Shown in pieces: positions 40,181 to 50,307 of a stretch of 64,000 bases of DNA (the stretch's first letter is position 1; the number at the start of each line of letters is the position of its first letter). The stretch is taken from NCBI RefSeq assembly GCF_000350225.1, contig NW_005178923.1:99866-163865 (forward strand), read 5' to 3'. The position numbers and the translations under genes were made by a program. A model generated the notes under the pieces. That model did no database searches. It was not told where the DNA came from and was given only the letters and a program-made list of their open reading frames with translations. The DNA comes from Chondrus crispus. Taxonomy: Eukaryota; Rhodophyta; Florideophyceae; Gigartinales; Gigartinaceae.

Positions 40181-42278
40181 GAGATGGCGACCGGTGGCGG
40201 AGGGTGTCATGGTGGCGGTGGCGGCGGCAGTGGGGCGGACTGAGGGAGAGCGAGAGCAGTGCAAGTCCATATCACGAACTGAGAGCCAGATCGACGCGCG
40301 TGACTCCCTATCTGGTAGTGCCGTGTGCAAAAGTTGCTCTCGAGGCCCCGGTCACGTGAGTGTAGAGTCCAAAATGTCCGGCATGGTCGTCGCTCCACTG
40401 ACAACTCCAGTATTTTTAGCTCCAGTTCGTCAACCGCGATCCGGATTTGGTTGATCACGCGGTTATCAGCTCCTCCTGCGCCTCCGGCTTGACATTCCTT
40501 ATGAAGCTGCACAATTTGTAGTAATGCGTAATGTCTTGAATCCCGAACGGTGTCAATATGGGGGTCTTTTGTCGTAGGGTGCGCCATTGCTCTGTTGACT
40601 TGGCGTCGGTTATGGCAGAAACTACGCAACGGCGTTCTCCTCAGGGCGGCCTCGGGAGAGTAAGATACGAGGGCATGAAAGAATTGGCACGGGTCTTCCG
40701 GACCAACGAGACGAAAGGCGTCTGGTCACCGGTTCACAGAGGCGTATACGCCGCGAGCGGGGGGTTGGCCTTGCTCCTTGGTGGAGCGGGGTTTCGGGCA
40801 CATTGGCAAACTATATTGCTCCTCCTGATCCTTGCGAGTCCGTAGCAACGAGTCGGGCTGTGCCGCAACTGTGCGCTTGCGAGCGAGGATCTGTGCTCGG
40901 GCGACGTTTGGTTGATCATGTGGCATGCCGCGTGGTAACAGGCCGCAGGTGTGTCGGTCGAGGGTAGAGTTATGCCGTCAGGGTGGTGTCCGAGTAGCCG
41001 GGAACGTTCCGGACGTGGTGTGGATGGCGGATTTCTTGTAGGGGCCTTGCTCGCGGTGGTAAGAGTGCGCCATTCCTTGGTATCTTCTATGGCCACTTGG
41101 CCTCTGCCCCGTTGAGCGGCAGTCTTATTCATCTCCTGTTCGTCGCGCGACAGTCTTCTGGTCTTCTCTTCTCTTCCCGTTGTTCATGCCCCAAGGGTGT
41201 GGACGTAACTCATATTGGTTGTCGCGCGACGAACTCCTGCTTCGCGTGCGCGGTTCGCAAAGACGACAGATAAGTCAGAGTCAGTGGCCCCCGAAGGGGT
41301 CATACGTGATTGGAGAGGCGTCTCGAATGTGCATCCGAGTGACTCAGATAGCGCTTGCGGGACGATCGCGGCTGCGCGGACATGTCGCGTATATATGGCC
41401 GCGACTGCGCGATCGTTAGCATAGCTAGCTCCGGGCTGCTTCGAGGGCGCGTTCGCGTACTTGATGCGCGTTTGGGTATCAATCGCGGGACGATCGCGTC
41501 TGCGCGGCCATGTCGCGTGCAATTCGGCCGCGGCTGCGCGATCGTCCACAGGGTCCGTACCCATGATTTCCAAGGATCTGGTGGCGAGGAGGGGTGTCGG
41601 CCGCCTGGATCGGGGCGTGGTGCGAGTTACCCAGAATTGCGTGTCCCGCGTACGGGGAGCCAGTGCACGCCATGTCGCTGACCGCGCCATACGACCTAAT
41701 TTCTCGTTAAATTTCCGCCTGGCGGCGGCGGCTTGGCCACTGCACGCAAGCGCACAGTACCGGACGTCATCTCCTGCCCATTCATGAGGCGTTGGCTCGT
41801 CTCGTGACTTGCGGCGTCTCACGTCTAAGTCCTGGCGCCTATCTCTATTGTTCTTCTTGCGCGTGTGTATCTCTGCGCGTCGGGCGTCGCGTCGTTTGTC
41901 CCGCTACTGATCGTGGGGTTTCCACGGCGTGTTCTATGCTTCAGTTGTCCATTGCAGAGACCTGGAGTCAGCATAGGTATAGTAGCCCTGCCGAGCGTGG
42001 AGCGTCATTGCGCGTGTACTGTGCTTTCTGCTGTCTGTCTGCGGACCCAGTGTTCCATCTCACCTTGCGTATTATTCCGACGTCAACCGTCTCATTCGGG
42101 CGTTTGGTATGGTATCTTCAGCCTTCTGGTTTTTTCTAATACAGTCCGCGTTCGTCTGCCTCATTTGAACGGCTGCTCAGGGTCCAATTCTTTCTTGAAT
42201 GTCGACTCTGCCGTAGGGCACGCGTCCTTCGTTTCTCTGAATTACTTCGAACGCGATGCGTCCGAAAGCGGTTGAGGG
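40181..42278. other. E2 cargo, unassigned, next to pol
   Basis: Several medium reading frames on both strands (for example minus-strand 41184-41822) are GC-driven and show no domain or motif. The only structure noted is the repeat at 41358-41546. Confidence 0.35.
41358..41546. repeat. Duplicated inverted repeat with ACGATCGCG ends
   Basis: Two copies of about 58 bp (41358-41416 and 41487-41546), each starting GGGACGATCGCG and ending GCGCGATCGT, so each is also an imperfect palindrome. About 70 bp separates them. Function unknown. Confidence 0.7.
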
Positions 42279-42312
42279 CCCCCCCCCTTAAGGTTGAACG
42301 TCCGCGTTCAAC
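42279..42312 (-). promoter_or_regulatory. Hairpin-PPT module at the end of E2 pol
   Basis: On the minus strand GTTGAACG, loop CGGA and CGTTCAAC (42293-42312): a perfect 8-bp stem overlapping the last Pol codons. The TAA stop then leads into CTTAAGGGGGGGGG. Relative to E3 two base pairs are changed on both arms so that pairing is kept. Confidence 0.72.
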
Positions 42313-45300
42313 TCAGTTGTCAGGTCCCTACCCGTGCGTGCGCGTAGTCGGCTCGCGTAACGCGAGACGAGTTCTTCGGGGATATGTGTCCTTGCTGTCC
42401 ACGTGGGATCCTCGTAGTCTGCCCACTTCACCTTGAACTCCGCGGTCCCGTTTTCCATTACGCGATGATCGAGAAGCCGGTCCACCGCGTACTGTGTCCC
42501 CGTGGTGACCTTGTCAGCAAGGTCACCGGGCGCGGTTGTGCTTGCCCGTGGTGCGTCCACAGGTGGTGGCGCGTACACACACCTATCAGCGGACACGCGT
42601 TCTGTGACCCCATCACGATCAATCGTGATGGTACGTTGGTCATTCGCGAGGACGCGGTAAGGTCCCACGGCTGGTGACGCGAGCTTATTTGATGTCTTCG
42701 CTCCGTCAGTAGGGTCGAGGTATACATAATTTCCAGGCTTGAATCGCGTGTTTACGCGTCTCACGCGTTTGTCGAAATCGCGTTTGTAGCGAGCCTGCGT
42801 TCGTCGCAGGCTGCTATATGCCTTTTGAATTGTCTCGTCCAGTTTCTTAAGGAACTCCGTGCGATGCGTTTTTCTATCTGGAAGGGGCGCGTTCCCCTCC
42901 GTCCTTCGAAGCGAAAATTCTGGGGGAGGTCGACTGAGTACAAGCTCGAATGGGGTCGTACCCGTAGACCTGTGTACGTGGGAGTTGTACGCGTAAGTTA
43001 ATGGCCCCACGTACACATCCCAATCGTCTTGGTGTTCGTTGACGTAGTTACGCAACATAGACGCGATAGTGCGGTTGTAGCGCTCCACTTGGCCGTTGGT
43101 CTGGGGATGGTACGCGGACGTATACAAGTTCGTAATCCCCAGGATCCGGCACGCGCTGTGGAAGAACTTCGCGTTAAATTGAGGTCCATTATCGGACAAC
43201 AGAGAACGCGGAATGCCGTACTTGAAAACCCACGCGTCACAAAACGCGGTCGCCACTGTGTACGCGGTCACTGTCCTCAACGCGACGACTTGAGTTAACT
43301 TTGTGAACCGGTCCGTTATTACCAGAAGGTATTGTTTTCCTTCTTTGGTCTTCGGAAGCGGTCCAAGAATGTCTATCGCGAGGCTCTCCAATGGACACGT
43401 AGCAGGGAACAATCTCAGCCGGTTGAGATGTTTTCGGAGTTTGACGCGATTCTTCGCGCATGTCCGGCATACTCGTACTGTCGCTGCCACGTCCGCGGCC
43501 AAATGTGGCCAGTAATACCAGCGTCGGAGCGCGTGATACATGCGGTTCTGCCCCGGATGTCCCGCGATCGCGGGGTCATGGCAGAGCCGCAACAGACGCG
43601 CGCGTAGTGACTGAGGGACCACCACTTGAATGATTTCAGGATCGTAGGGGTGCTTGCGCTTCAAAACCCCTTGGTGGTCCTCAAAGAACGCGGAGTCGCG
43701 ACTTTCCGATTGTCTGGCCAGTACGGTTTGGCAGAAATCGTCGACGCGTTGCTCCTCGGCTATCTCCTCCAGGGTGAGAGGGGCCGGCAGGTCGTCCTGT
43801 GGAGGAGCGACCTGGGAGCCTGACGCGTCAATTCCTGGTTCTTGAGCGCGTTCAATATCCACCGCGTCGAATTCTTCTATCTCAGCCCATAGGTCGCCGC
43901 GTTCTTGTAAAGCTGGGGCTTCTTCGTCGCCCACTGGCCCGTCGCGTGAACGCGCTTTTCTCCTTCTCCCCGCCTTGTTTCGCGTTGTGACGAACACGTG
44001 GTCGCTCTTGTGGTCGCATTTCGCGGTACAAGTATGGTCGCGTAATTCATCTGACACATCGCGTACGGTAGTGCCGTCGTAGGTGGGAATGTCGTCATCC
44101 ACCTCGACGGCCTTCCGAGGATCGTCGGCGGTCCTCGGGGAAATGAGACGCGACAGCGCGTCGGGTACTTGATGAACGCGTCCAGGTCTGTATTGGATGG
44201 TGAAGTCATACTCCGCTAACCGTAGTCGCCAACGCGTCAGTCGGCCGGAGCTTTCTGTGAGGGACATCAGCCATCGTAACGCGTCATGGTCTGTCCTCAC
44301 GGTAAATTTGGTTCCCTCAATGTAGGGCCGTAGTGTGCGGACGGCCCACACTACGGCGAAACATTCGCGCTCAGTCGCACTGTAGTTCCGCTCACTATCG
44401 TTGAGGGAATACGACCAATAGCCGACGGGACGCCAATCGTTGGTCCCGTCGTGCTCTTGTAAAAGCGTGCACCCCAGTTGATACGCGCTCGCGTCAGTAT
44501 CAATCATATACGGCCGTCCGTATCTCGGGAGCGCGAGAATTGGGGGCGCGATCATCCGCCTCTTGAGCTCTTCGAACGCGTGAACCTGAGCCGCGGTCGG
44601 GTTATCGTAGTCCGGATCCGCGTCCTTCCGCGTCATATCGGTGAGGGGGCGCGCGATTTTCGCGAACCCCTGCACAAAGCGGCGGTAGACATTACATGCC
44701 CCGAGAAATGACCTGACTTGTGTCAACGTTCGGGGAAATGTAAATGTCTTGAACGCGTCCGCTGCGGTTTCTGTCACGCTTAACTTCCCTGGGGATATCA
44801 CATGCCCCAGGTAGTGTACGCGTGGCTGAAAGAAGCTGCATTTCTTCAACTTGAGAGAAATGCCGGCGCTTCCCAAAAGTCCCAGAACCGCGTCCAAATG
44901 TTTCGCGTGCTCTGCGTGCGTACGCGAAAAGACGATAACGTCGTCCAGATACACTAGGCAAATCTGCCATCGTACGCGTGATAGAATTATGTCCAGCGCG
45001 CGTTGAAAAGTGGCTGGAGCTCCGCGTAACCCGAATGGCATCCGCAAATGTCGGAACGTTCCCATATGGGTGGTAAAGGTAGTTTTGTCGCGGTCTTCCG
45101 GCGCGACCGGAATCTGCCAATATCCTGAGTTACAGTCCAGCGTAGTGAACACAGCCGCGTCCCCCAATGAATCAATACAGTCGTCCATACGCGGAAGCGG
45201 ATACGAATCCGCCAGCGTTTTCGCGTTCAAGCGACGGTAGTCCACACAGAAGCGTAGACTACCGTCCTTCTTTGGGACAAGGACGACCGGGGACGCCCAC

Positions 45301-46895
45301 TCCGTATTCGCGGGCTCTATCACTCCTGCGTTCAACATTTTCTTCACTTCTTTCGCGACCATTTCGCGCATCGCGGGCCCTTTGCGGTAGGGCATGGCGC
45401 GTATCGGCTTCGTGCCGGGCTCAAGTGGGATGCGATGTTCCGTCGCTCGGATCATTCCGAGCGACCCGCTCCACAAACTGGAGTGTTCGCGTAGCATCTC
45501 AAGCACCTGTACGCGTAATTTCTTGTCCTTCACATGTGATAGATCAATCTCCTTTTCCCAATCTTGTGCGTCCGATTTGGGATCCTTATATTGTACGCGT
45601 CCGGTATCTTCCGCGAAATTTTGGTACCTCGCGTGCTCCTCGTCCGCGTTCTTGTTCGCGTTCTTATTCGCGGTGGAGTCCGGCCGTCCTGCTCCTAATG
45701 TTCCTTCTTGGCCGTCCAAGTTGGAAATGTGCAGCGCGTGCGCGATCTCCTCTGCCACCCGACGCTCCGGTGTCAGAATGGCAAGAGGGTTCCGTTTCGC
45801 GTATCCGACGACTGTATTTTTCGGCAGTCGTCGTACCTGACGCGAAAAATTCGCGACCATAACCTCGAAGGCCTGGTTTGGTAGCACTTCCGCGACACCG
45901 TTGGTCAGCCGCACCCCGTGGCGGTGCTGCAGCGACGGCTTGGGCTCCAAAAATACCAGGCCTCTCCCCGCTGTCGTAACGCGTACGCGAACTTGCGACA
46001 TAGCGGGGACATTTACCCCGCGCGCGATCCGAATCGGGTGCTGGGCTTCTTCGCGTACTTCTGCCCGGTTTGTCTCGCGTCCATGTCGCCTTGTAGGGGG
46101 AGACGGCTCCCCCTTCGCGTTCACGATGGCCACGGCGCCCCCATGCCGAAGCTCGAGCCTCTGGGCTTCTATGTCGATGCTCCGGACATGCGCGTCAATG
46201 AACGCGGTGCCCAGAAGCACGGGAACAGCCAGTTGGCCCGCGACGACGAACGGGACTCGGAACATCGTGTTCCGAATCCGGACAACCAAGCAGACCATTG
46301 CTCTCAGCCTCAACGGATTGCTGTTTGCTCCGGCCAGCCTTGGCAATGGCGCGTCGCGTATCGCGTGTCGCGTCCAATCGGGAGGAAGGTCGGCCTTCCT
46401 CACCAGATTGTAGCCAGAACACGTATCGACGGCGATAGTGTACGGCTTGAACGCGTTCTTCTCAGTAGCTATCGAGCCCAATATATTGTAGATCTTGGAC
46501 GTCATCAGACAGACGACGCCCTCGACGATCTTAGGAGGGGCCGTTCGCGCCAGGTCATTTCGCTTTGGGCGTCGGCGTCGCGTCTTGCCCTTTCTTCGCG
46601 TTCTTCTTCCTTGACCGTCGGGGTCCGAGGCCTCGCGTTCGTCTTTCGGCCCTTGACTCCAGGGGCCCAAGGAGGGCCCCACGCGTTGTTCACGTGTTAC
46701 TTCTTCATGCGGCGCCTTCTCGACGCGCACGTCGCGTTCTTCTTCTTGCACCGGGCTCTCGCTGGCCCTGGTGCCTTCACGGCGGATCCGTGGCATCCGA
46801 CCTCCGGCGGTCGGGAAATATTCGCGTTCGTGGGGTGGTACCGGGCTTACGGAAGCCGCCGTAATTTCGCGTTTGATAAATAGTTGTTTTTGCAC
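42288..46895 (-). CDS. Pol of E2: protease, RT, RNase H, integrase, chromodomain
   Basis: One open frame of 1535 codons, very similar throughout to E3 Pol. Protease VDTCSG is near 155, RT YLDD near 646 and RNase H IDTDAS near 797. Integrase follows with an H-H-C-C module, IDILGPLP near 1174, SDNGPQ near 1235 and GQVERYNRT. GPYRV and a chromodomain (about 1465-1505, VKWADYEDPTW) end the protein. The frame stays open about 50 codons upstream of the listed start, down to a slippery A-AAA-AAC in gag, so Pol is most likely translated as a Gag-Pol fusion. All catalytic residues I can check are present. Together with matching LTRs this suggests a recently active, possibly autonomous copy. Confidence 0.93.
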   Translation of the reverse strand: MQKQLFIKREITAASVSPVPPHEREYFPTAGGRMPRIRREGTRASESPVQEEERDVRVEKAPHEEVTREQRVGPSLGPWSQGPKDEREASDPDGQGRRTRRKGKTRRRRPKRNDLARTAPPKIVEGVVCLMTSKIYNILGSIATEKNAFKPYTIAVDTCSGYNLVRKADLPPDWTRHAIRDAPLPRLAGANSNPLRLRAMVCLVVRIRNTMFRVPFVVAGQLAVPVLLGTAFIDAHVRSIDIEAQRLELRHGGAVAIVNAKGEPSPPTRRHGRETNRAEVREEAQHPIRIARGVNVPAMSQVRVRVTTAGRGLVFLEPKPSLQHRHGVRLTNGVAEVLPNQAFEVMVANFSRQVRRLPKNTVVGYAKRNPLAILTPERRVAEEIAHALHISNLDGQEGTLGAGRPDSTANKNANKNADEEHARYQNFAEDTGRVQYKDPKSDAQDWEKEIDLSHVKDKKLRVQVLEMLREHSSLWSGSLGMIRATEHRIPLEPGTKPIRAMPYRKGPAMREMVAKEVKKMLNAGVIEPANTEWASPVVLVPKKDGSLRFCVDYRRLNAKTLADSYPLPRMDDCIDSLGDAAVFTTLDCNSGYWQIPVAPEDRDKTTFTTHMGTFRHLRMPFGLRGAPATFQRALDIILSRVRWQICLVYLDDVIVFSRTHAEHAKHLDAVLGLLGSAGISLKLKKCSFFQPRVHYLGHVISPGKLSVTETAADAFKTFTFPRTLTQVRSFLGACNVYRRFVQGFAKIARPLTDMTRKDADPDYDNPTAAQVHAFEELKRRMIAPPILALPRYGRPYMIDTDASAYQLGCTLLQEHDGTNDWRPVGYWSYSLNDSERNYSATERECFAVVWAVRTLRPYIEGTKFTVRTDHDALRWLMSLTESSGRLTRWRLRLAEYDFTIQYRPGRVHQVPDALSRLISPRTADDPRKAVEVDDDIPTYDGTTVRDVSDELRDHTCTAKCDHKSDHVFVTTRNKAGRRRKARSRDGPVGDEEAPALQERGDLWAEIEEFDAVDIERAQEPGIDASGSQVAPPQDDLPAPLTLEEIAEEQRVDDFCQTVLARQSESRDSAFFEDHQGVLKRKHPYDPEIIQVVVPQSLRARLLRLCHDPAIAGHPGQNRMYHALRRWYYWPHLAADVAATVRVCRTCAKNRVKLRKHLNRLRLFPATCPLESLAIDILGPLPKTKEGKQYLLVITDRFTKLTQVVALRTVTAYTVATAFCDAWVFKYGIPRSLLSDNGPQFNAKFFHSACRILGITNLYTSAYHPQTNGQVERYNRTIASMLRNYVNEHQDDWDVYVGPLTYAYNSHVHRSTGTTPFELVLSRPPPEFSLRRTEGNAPLPDRKTHRTEFLKKLDETIQKAYSSLRRTQARYKRDFDKRVRRVNTRFKPGNYVYLDPTDGAKTSNKLASPAVGPYRVLANDQRTITIDRDGVTERVSADRCVYAPPPVDAPRASTTAPGDLADKVTTGTQYAVDRLLDHRVMENGTAEFKVKWADYEDPTWTARTHIPEELVSRYASRLRARTGRDLTTELNADVQP

Positions 46896-47041
46896 CGGAC
46901 TGGCGGGGGTCTCGGTGACTTCGTGTTGCGGCGAGGGGAATATTATCGGTAAATATTCACCTCCCCCTTGATAGGGGTATATGGACGGGTCGGGGGTATA
47001 AGAGCGAGACGGTTCACGTGACCGCGTAAACGTGACCGCCT

Positions 47042-49609
47042 TTACGCGTTTTTTGAGCTACCTGAACTATCCGTGCTAGTCGCGCCGCTATCTGTAGCCA
47101 ACGCGGCTCCGGACCTCCGTTCGAGTGGCTGGCCTGGCCCTACCCACTCTGGAGCGGCAGCATCCGCGAAGTACTCGGGTAACTCGCGGGGTTGATTTTC
47201 AACGTTCGGACGTTGTAAAATCTGGGGGGCGGCGAGAGTCGGCTCTCGATGGCTTTCCTGTAGGGGCAGGGGATTCGGATCCCCTGCCCAGTCCTGGAGG
47301 TACATTATCGCGTTCTGTACCCCTGTCGGCAATCTGGACCGACCGCGTTCTCCTCTTCCATCTTGACGCGGGTATCGCGTGTCGGCTTGTCGGAAATCGC
47401 GTTGTTCGCGCCTGTATCCTCCTCCGCGAGGGGCAAAACGGACGCCGCCTCCGGGGCGATTCGCGTGGCCCGAACGCGGACCACGGTCACCAGCGACCGA
47501 CTGTTGGAGGAGGTTCCTCATCCCTGGACGCGTCTGTAGTTGGTACCGGTAGTTTCGATACGCGGTAAACATCCGCTGCTCCGGCGCGAGGAAGGGGCAC
47601 GCGTACATGGCATGGCCGTGCGTTCTGCACAGCCAGCAGACGTACGCGCTCCCGTCGGCTGAGGCGAAGGTCGCCGCCTGACGAGCCTCTTCCTCGGTGA
47701 GCCGGGGGACACAGGAGGGTATGCGTCCCCCTCCTTGACGCGAAATGTCCAATTCCGCGATGCGGTGGTCCGGACCACCTATCCCCGCTGGGGTATGCCC
47801 GAACGCGGTGGCAAAGCTGCCCGTGGTCTCCGTCGACGCCGGCGTTGACGGCCGGCCTCCTGTAGCCTCCCCGCCTCTCATGACGAGGACGGGGTCAGCT
47901 TCCCAATCCTCCTCGTTAACGTGGAGGGCTGACGCGGGGGAGCTCGTCGCGTTCGACCTGGCGGCTCTCCCTCCTCTCGCTGCCGATTTCGGGTCCGGCA
48001 GCGGTAATCCGCGTCGGGCGCGAAACGTGGTTCCTTCTGCGGTCGCGATGGGTCTGATAATTGACAGGTCCGTCTTCTGGTTCGCGGGCAACCTCTGGAC
48101 GGTCTCTGCCACCGCTGCTCGCGTCGCGGGAGCCAATCCGCGTACAAAATAATGAGCTAAGGCTTGCTCCGTAAATACCGCAGTGCACTTGAACGCGTTC
48201 GATTCGAGCCTATCCGCGAACGCGTTTTCCGTCTCGTGCGGCTTCTGATGAGCCGACGCGACGGCATCGTGCGCTACCCCCAGTACGTCATCAGTGAGGT
48301 AGCGCTTGATGAATTGATTAATAAGCCCAGGCCAGCTCACATCGTCATGGAGCTGGCCTGCGCGGATTCCGCGCATAGTGTAGCTTGTATATAATCTTTC
48401 CGCGTCGCGTTCAAGAAAATGCGCGAGTACGCGAATCGCGACCCCTTCCGTCAGATGTTGCGAATTGAACGTGATGCGCACATCTTTCAGGAAGGGGAGT
48501 AATTCAATCGCGTTCGTTCCATCGAAATTGCGCATCGTGGGACGAATCCCACGACAACGCTGCACATATTTCGCGATTCGCCCCGCGTCCCCTGACGTGA
48601 CGAGGGTCGAGACGTTGTCCAGGCGATACATCCTGTAATTAGCTACAGAGCTAAATTCCTGTATCATCGTGTGGACCGCCTCGACCCCGGGGACCGCGGG
48701 GCCCAATGTGCCAAATGGGGTCACCGGTAGCGTACGGACGTCTACCGGGCCCCGACGCGTAGTGAGATCCTGGGGCTGATAGCCGCCCCACCGGGGATCA
48801 AAAGCGAGAATCGGTTCTCTCGATCCCCGGGTGGTATCCCCGCGTCTAGTTTCGTCCGCGTAAGGTACGCGAACCGTCTGCTGCATGTCTCCGGCGACAT
48901 GCGGCAGGGCTTGGGTTTCGGACGCGAAAGTTGCGTCCATCCTTGTTCGATCTCCGCGTGCGGGCCGACTGGTGTCACCACCAGCCGGATCCACATCTTG
49001 AGCGCCGGACGCGTTCGGAGGTACAGTACCACCGGGCCCTAACGGTGGGGCTCCGGGTGACGTCGCCGTCGGGGTACGTTCCATCTGACGAACACGTCGG
49101 CGTGTAGAATTTAACTGCGCGGTCACATGGGCAAACGCGCGCATCTGCTCCGCGGAAGGAAAAGGTCTCGCGTCAGTACGTCCCGCAGAGACCGTCCTCT
49201 CGGGGCGGCCTTCCCCGAACTCGTCGGGGGAGTCGAGACGCGATTCCTCGACGAGCACCAGTCGACTCTGCAGTTGATCGACTAGTGCTCGGAGGTTATC
49301 CAGAGACTGGGAGACGCGTTCAAACCTCCCTTCGCGAAGGGATCGTAGTTCTTCCATGCAACGCGAATATACTGCGTCGGTTACGTCGATTCGAAGCGCG
49401 GTCCGGACCTCCTCAATATACGTCGCGATCCGGTCATACATCGCGCGTGCGCGGCCTTCTGATAATTCAGGCGACGGTTCGCGGTCACTGAGACCTGCGC
49501 CACCGCCGCCGAATGGGACGCGGAGCGCGGCTGACTCGGAGGTGCGGAACGCGGTTGACTCCATATTCGCTGGCTCGGATTGAATTGAGGGGGCGGATCC
49601 TTCTTCCAT
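47042..49609 (-). CDS. Gag of E2
   Basis: I chose the ATG at 49609 (MEEGSAP), giving 855 codons, because the frame upstream runs through the PBS into the LTR and this start aligns with E3 Gag. Same layout as E3: acidic N-terminus, coiled coil (about 45-120), Gly/Pro/Arg linker, helical capsid-like region (about 290-520), CCHC knuckle CWLCRTHGHAMYAC, Arg/Gly-rich tail. It forms the particle and packages RNA. The stop at 47042-47044 comes one codon after the slippery heptamer. Intact. Confidence 0.9.
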   Translation of the reverse strand: MEEGSAPSIQSEPANMESTAFRTSESAALRVPFGGGGAGLSDREPSPELSEGRARAMYDRIATYIEEVRTALRIDVTDAVYSRCMEELRSLREGRFERVSQSLDNLRALVDQLQSRLVLVEESRLDSPDEFGEGRPERTVSAGRTDARPFPSAEQMRAFAHVTAQLNSTRRRVRQMERTPTATSPGAPPLGPGGTVPPNASGAQDVDPAGGDTSRPARGDRTRMDATFASETQALPHVAGDMQQTVRVPYADETRRGDTTRGSREPILAFDPRWGGYQPQDLTTRRGPVDVRTLPVTPFGTLGPAVPGVEAVHTMIQEFSSVANYRMYRLDNVSTLVTSGDAGRIAKYVQRCRGIRPTMRNFDGTNAIELLPFLKDVRITFNSQHLTEGVAIRVLAHFLERDAERLYTSYTMRGIRAGQLHDDVSWPGLINQFIKRYLTDDVLGVAHDAVASAHQKPHETENAFADRLESNAFKCTAVFTEQALAHYFVRGLAPATRAAVAETVQRLPANQKTDLSIIRPIATAEGTTFRARRGLPLPDPKSAARGGRAARSNATSSPASALHVNEEDWEADPVLVMRGGEATGGRPSTPASTETTGSFATAFGHTPAGIGGPDHRIAELDISRQGGGRIPSCVPRLTEEEARQAATFASADGSAYVCWLCRTHGHAMYACPFLAPEQRMFTAYRNYRYQLQTRPGMRNLLQQSVAGDRGPRSGHANRPGGGVRFAPRGGGYRREQRDFRQADTRYPRQDGRGERGRSRLPTGVQNAIMYLQDWAGDPNPLPLQESHREPTLAAPQILQRPNVENQPRELPEYFADAAAPEWVGPGQPLERRSGAALATDSGATSTDSSGSSKNA
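47048..47054 (-). promoter_or_regulatory. -1 ribosomal frameshift site at the gag-pol junction of E2
   Basis: On the minus strand, in the gag frame, the heptamer is A-AAA-AAC, a canonical slippery site, one codon before the gag stop. A -1 slip enters the long pol frame. The peptide after the slip, RVKAVTFTRSREPS, is conserved in E3 (RVKTVTYTRLREPS) ahead of any pol ATG. GGTCACGTGAACC downstream is nearly self-complementary and may help pausing. Confidence 0.72.
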
Positions 49610-49665
49610 TTCGACGCGTGCGGACGCGGACTCGAAGGATAGTCTTCTCGCGATAATCGTGTGGC

Positions 49666-49684
49666 CTTCTAGGTCGGGAGACCA
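49666..49684 (-). promoter_or_regulatory. Primer-binding site of E2
   Basis: TGGTCTCCCGACCTAGAAG on the minus strand, one base from the 5' LTR. Its complement ends TCGGGAGACCA; position 1 C, 72 G and discriminator A are hallmarks of eukaryotic tRNA-Tyr. Confidence 0.8.
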
Positions 49685-49685
49685 A

Positions 49686-50307
49686 TGTAGCATAAACCCC
49701 CGGTCGCGTTGGGGGTTTAGCTGTGGTTCTTCGAAGACCTGTGTACGCGAGAGAGGACAAAAACGCACACACCAGAAAAGAACGCGGGCGGTGGTAGCGT
49801 GGTAGAGCGGTGGGGAGCGGACGCGAACACAGTACGCGGTAGAGCGGTTCGACGCGCTCGACGCCCCGGGGCGGCGCTAGTTAGCGTTCTAGCACCGACG
49901 GGCGGAGGCGGATCCAGCTCGCGCGCGTACGTTCGCGACCGCTACCCGCGTTAGTTTCTAGTTAACGCGCTCGCGTTAAGAGAACGCGTTTAGAATAAGC
50001 GGACGGGGTTAGACCTGCGGTGGAGGATCTGGTACCAAGCCCGTGCTTCTCCTTCTCCTCCCCCCGCCGCCGGTCGCCCTGTCATTTAATATACAAGTAA
50101 ATAATCTATCATAACATATACTACAGTATCTAGGTAGCGCCTTACACGGTAAGCTCGCGCGCCTTACTCCGGATCGTCACGCTGTACACATGCACAGCGA
50201 GCAGCAAGCGCGTACTTACAGCCGCGCGCACACGCGCTGTAAAACGTGTCATGGGTGTACAGTAGCCGCCCCCAGCAGTAAATAGTCCCCTTCGCGATTA
50301 TGCAACA
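49686..50307 (-). repeat. 5' LTR of E2 (622 bp)
   Basis: Same length as 33135-33756, with about eight substitutions. The U3 end reads TTATGCAACA instead of TTATGCTACA. TATA-like TTAATATACA lies on the plus strand near 50085-50096. It abuts E3B pol sequence directly, with no target duplication. Confidence 0.92.

Larger units (their letters stand above)
33135..50307 (-). mobile_element. Ty3/gypsy chromovirus E2 with an 8.5-kb cargo region
   Basis: LTRs of 622 bp at both ends, about 99% identical by eye. Minus-strand order: 5' LTR, PBS, gag, pol, hairpin-PPT module, cargo (33792-42278), second module, 3' LTR. Gag and pol are intact and closely related to E3. Flanking bases do not match (ACGAC left, CAAGG right): the left flank is copia C1 and the right flank is the middle of an E3-type pol. 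So the element probably joins two loci by recombination. At 17.2 kb it is unusually long. Confidence 0.88.

Noticed and set aside
41184-41822. 212-codon minus-strand frame in E2 cargo
   Set aside because: It spans the duplicated palindromes; composition-driven, no domain.
33757-42287. Envelope-like gene in E2
   Set aside because: I looked for a signal peptide plus C-terminal membrane anchor on the sense strand and found none. The long genes here are antisense and soluble-looking.
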